A stretch of DNA of 64,000 bases from Thunnus maccoyii (Eukaryota; Chordata; Actinopteri; Scombriformes; Scombridae): contig NC_056545.1 of the NCBI RefSeq assembly GCF_910596095.1, positions 25,381,067-25,445,066 of the forward strand, given 5' to 3'. A program made the position numbers and the translations under genes. Numbering within the stretch: the stretch's first letter is position 1; every line of letters starts with the position of its first letter. Positions 60,237 to 64,000 of the stretch are shown here, piece after piece. The notes under the pieces are model-generated. The model did not search any database. It worked only from the letters and a program-made list of their open reading frames with translations, and was not told where the DNA came from.

Positions 60237-60790
60237 TTGGTATTCTTCTTCTTTGTGGTTATTGGTGGATCGCAAATCAACTTTAAAGATGCATACCGCC
60301 ACCTACTGTATTGGACTGTGTAGATTCATGGCATTAGATCATCTGAATACTGATTGGTCTACAGAAAAACAAACAAAGAAAACACCCCCCCCAAAACACA
60401 CCCTATTTCCTAATCCTGTCTGTATCATATAACCTATCAACCCCCTTCTGATTTCCCTGGAGTCCTGTCCTGAGCTCAGTGGTGATTTTTAAACTTCATT
60501 CCTGCCCTGTCTCATGCACTATATTTCTTTATGTCTCCCTCTCTGAATTACATATACTACAATGCATGATACTGTGTTCTACATCTTACAGAGTGTTACA
60601 CCACTGACACAGATTTCATGAACTTTTCCCCATTAAATACAACATGGAGTGAAAGCTTGCATGCCTGAACTCTTCTCTGCGGTTATCGTATCCTCCTTTA
60701 AACTGTTTAATATGAACTGACTTCTGTATCCTATAGCAATGTCTCCTTTTATTGTCTGTGTCTCATTCCTTTTGCCAGGCGTTAATTATG
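60237..60790. repeat. Dispersed fish repeat upstream of emc6
   Basis: Contains TTCTTCTTCTTTGTGGTTAT and ATACCGCCACCTACTGTATT, followed by CATATACTACAATGCATGAT. These phrases recur in a widespread teleost repeat. The class is unassigned. Confidence 0.5.
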
Positions 60791-60868
60791 GCTGATCTGA
60801 TCACTGTCCATGGTGAACACTTGTCACCCTCTTGAGGCACTAGACTGCAACTGTTGGAAGTCCTCCAT

Positions 60869-61235
60869 GTCAGCAAAATATAGTGAATTAATGTTGGATT
60901 ATGAGAGAAATTATTTTGTCAGCACACATTCAAAGTGAAAATGTTTTTAAAGAACTGCACTTGGAAGCAATAAATAAGAAAATTTTTAACTGTTGGTGTT
61001 TCAGTTTAATGCTTCATGTACTTCTGTTGAGAAACTTACACAAGTGTGATGTGGAAACTTGAAGCCTCCAGTGCACAAACACTGAGAATAACTTCACAGT
61101 GAAGTAGGAGACATCTTGTGTCCAACAGTTAAACTTCTGAAATGAAAAATATTTGCACACTCATAGTGTTTGGAATTTGTAATGAGGGAGCAGGAGTGGA
61201 TGTAATTTTAAGGATTTTAACAAGACAATAGAAGT

Positions 61236-61241
<6 letters not shown>
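60869..61241. repeat. Dispersed repeat, long copy linking two shorter ones
   Basis: The left half (60869-61034) matches 57439-57612; the right half (61033-61241) matches 26345-26541, sharing CTTGAAGCCTCCA, GAAGTAGGAGACATCTTGT and TTTTAAGGATTTTAA. The family therefore spans at least about 370 bp. Confidence 0.75.

Positions 61242-61263
<22 letters not shown>

Positions 61264-61321
<58 letters not shown>
61264..61321. repeat. (TG)n microsatellite
   Basis: About 28 uninterrupted TG units lie directly after the repeat copy ending near 61,241. Confidence 0.95.
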
Positions 61322-61322
<1 letters not shown>

Positions 61323-61962
61323 AAAAACTATATCAGACACAAATATTATAGTAGCCAGATATTATTCTGGGCTCCCTTAATCTGGATCTCATAGATCAAT
61401 AAACCACAACAGCAAAACTGACAAAGCTGTAGTGTACCCTCAGACAGGCAATGTAGGCCCACTTTTCTGATAGAGAACATTTTGACTTGTTATAACAGGA
61501 AACACTCATTGGTGTAAATGATAAAATGAGTAATGACTTCAATGCATTCAGGTGTTCCTGCATGACATGGCAGAGAGCCAGCACACACCTGGAATACAGT
61601 GTTTATATTGTACAGCGTTTGGCAAGACGAAATGTCCACAATGAGAAAGAAATTAGATATTATATTAGGAATTATAGCTAAATAGACTACTACTAATCTG
61701 TCAGAGGTGCTATTATAATAGCCTCTTTGTTGGAGCCAGTAATTTCTTTTCTCTTCGAGTCAATGGTGCAAGCAAAAACAATTATTAAGTTTTTTTTCTT
61801 TATTTTTCCAAAGTTTATCACTGGAACTATTTGGTTTGAAGTAGTTACAACCAACTAAATTGGGAATGTCCGATTCCCTACTTGCACGTAAACGCACCAG
61901 TGTTGACTTTGCCTCATGATGTCGTTCAGCAGAAACACACAGAGCCAAAAACAGCAGCTGTC

Positions 61963-62695
<733 letters not shown>

Positions 62696-64000
62696 GTAAG
62701 ACAACTGTCTGCCTGCTGTGACATTTCATAACAATGTGTGGTTAACTGTGTAACAGCAGCTCTGTGTTACATGAGTAGTTTGAGCAGGAGAAAGTATTTA
62801 ATTTAGCATAGAAAAATGTAAAATAATTAGAGAGGACAAGGTAAAGTGTATTTGATGGTCCTGGGCCCCAAAATATAGATACATATGTAAAATCTTTGTA
62901 AATTTAATCAGAATATTTGCTTATGCACATAAGTCAAAAACCCTATATGAAATTCCATAATGACCCATGACCCTGAAATAAAGAGGGCCCCCGGCCCCAG
63001 AAGCATGCAGGGCTCATGACAGAGAGCTCTCCATATTAAAGCCTGCAGCATCTGGTCATCCATCCATACTTGCCTAAAATGGTCTTTATTCTTCTGTTCC
63101 ATGGAAGGGGCCCCTAATAAGGGTCCCTCATTATACACTCTGATGTGAGGGTCCCCGTTTTTACAATTGATTTAATGTTTTTTTTTAACATCATTATGAA
63201 ATGGCAGCTTTACAGATCCTCAGTTGAAGTTTAAGCTATTTCCAAAGGCGCTAATAAATGAAGCTTTTTAACTTGTTCATGTCTTCATAGTGTCCATTGT
63301 GTCTCATTCTTCTCCCTTTTAATTTGCATTACTATTTCAGTATCTATTGTGTTAGCAGGGGACAGATTGCCTCAGGGCCCCTCAGTGTTACTTGTTAATC
63401 TGGTCATGAGACAGAGGGTGGAAACTGCCAATGGAAATCAAAGACAATGTTTCTAACAAGTCTACACGTTGTTACTACAAGTCTCCATATGAACATGTGC
63501 AATGGAGATTAAAATTCCACATCCATGTATCATAAACCATTTCATCCAACATATTTTGAAAGTGTTGTTCAGAGTGTTAAAATCTAAGCAAAAGGCCGTC
63601 CCCTGCTTCATACTGTACTGTATGTATTTTTATACAGATCAGTTAATGTAATAAATGTGTTTCCTCTAGATGCAGTTAACCCTTAACAAACCTCTTGTAC
63701 CTAAAGATAATTCACAGTTTTGGCTCCACAGTACACATAATGTTTAAACAGACCACAGGCTTGAAGAAATAGCCATGGGAGTTTAAGAAGAGAGCAGTGT
63801 TTTCAGATTGCTGAATTATGGCAGTTATCCAGTTTGAAATATTGATGACCTTAAGATGTTTTTTTAAAAATATGGATTAAGTAAGTAAGTAAGTAAGTAA
63901 GTAATTAAGTAAGTGAGAAAGAGATTTCTCTTCTTACATCAAAAATAAAAAGTTAATGGCAGTCCAAAGCAAGTTATGACCTCTGTCTTAACTTGCTTTG
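62696..64000. other. shpk: shpk intron 2 (truncated by window end)
   Basis: No exon was recognised. Contains a copy (63650-63790) of the repeat at 59121-59270 and a (GTAA)n tract at 63878-63915. Confidence 0.5.
63878..63915. repeat. (GTAA)n microsatellite
   Basis: About nine tetranucleotide units with one interruption. Confidence 0.9.

Overview
The window is vertebrate nuclear DNA, almost certainly from a ray-finned (probably percomorph) fish. Genes are split into short exons with GT-AG introns, the encoded proteins match vertebrate NCOR1, PIGL, CENPV, polyubiquitin, P2X5, EMC6 and SHPK, and introns and spacers carry teleost-type repeats (tRNA-derived SINE pieces, miniature DNA transposons, a LINE remnant, long dinucleotide tracts). 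No bacterial operon, CRISPR array or complete virus was seen. I assembled all exons by hand: every reported splice junction keeps phase and follows GT-AG.

Layout: 1-20.5 kb is the 5' part of NCOR1 on the minus strand (ten coding exons, first 384 codons; the rest lies beyond base 1). A short shared upstream region (about 20.5-21.1 kb) separates it head-to-head from PIGL on the plus strand (seven exons, 21.1-34.6 kb, 270 aa). PIGL converges on a compact CENPV gene (minus, four coding exons, 36.07-34.98 kb, 143 aa), and the two 3' ends overlap. CENPV is divergent from the first of two tandem polyubiquitin genes: seven ubiquitin units at 39.4-41.0 kb and three units at 46.2-46.8 kb. Each has a non-coding first exon, an intron ending 8 nt before the ATG, and a related TATA promoter. 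Then come P2RX5 (plus, 13 exons, 49.7-56.9 kb, 471 aa), EMC6 (minus, one coding exon, 58.7-58.4 kb, 110 aa) and the first two exons of SHPK (plus, from 61.96 kb, running off the window).

The first block (NCOR1-PIGL-CENPV-UBB) has the order and orientation of human 17p11.2; the second (P2RX5-EMC6-SHPK) corresponds to human 17p13.2. Their contiguity here suggests a once-continuous neighbourhood separated in the human lineage, or a join in the fish lineage. The genes are mostly housekeeping and do not form one pathway: transcriptional corepression (NCOR1), GPI-anchor synthesis at the ER (PIGL), membrane-protein insertion at the ER (EMC6), ubiquitin supply (two polyubiquitin genes), an ATP-gated channel (P2RX5) and sedoheptulose phosphorylation (SHPK).

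The most notable non-coding observations are a 42-bp block, 34/42 identical, upstream of both polyubiquitin TATA boxes; a paired intronic YY1-like motif in the same genes; a perfect 18-bp hairpin in a P2RX5 intron; and several large inverted-repeat structures in PIGL, NCOR1 and P2RX5 introns. I found no convincing new multi-gene system.
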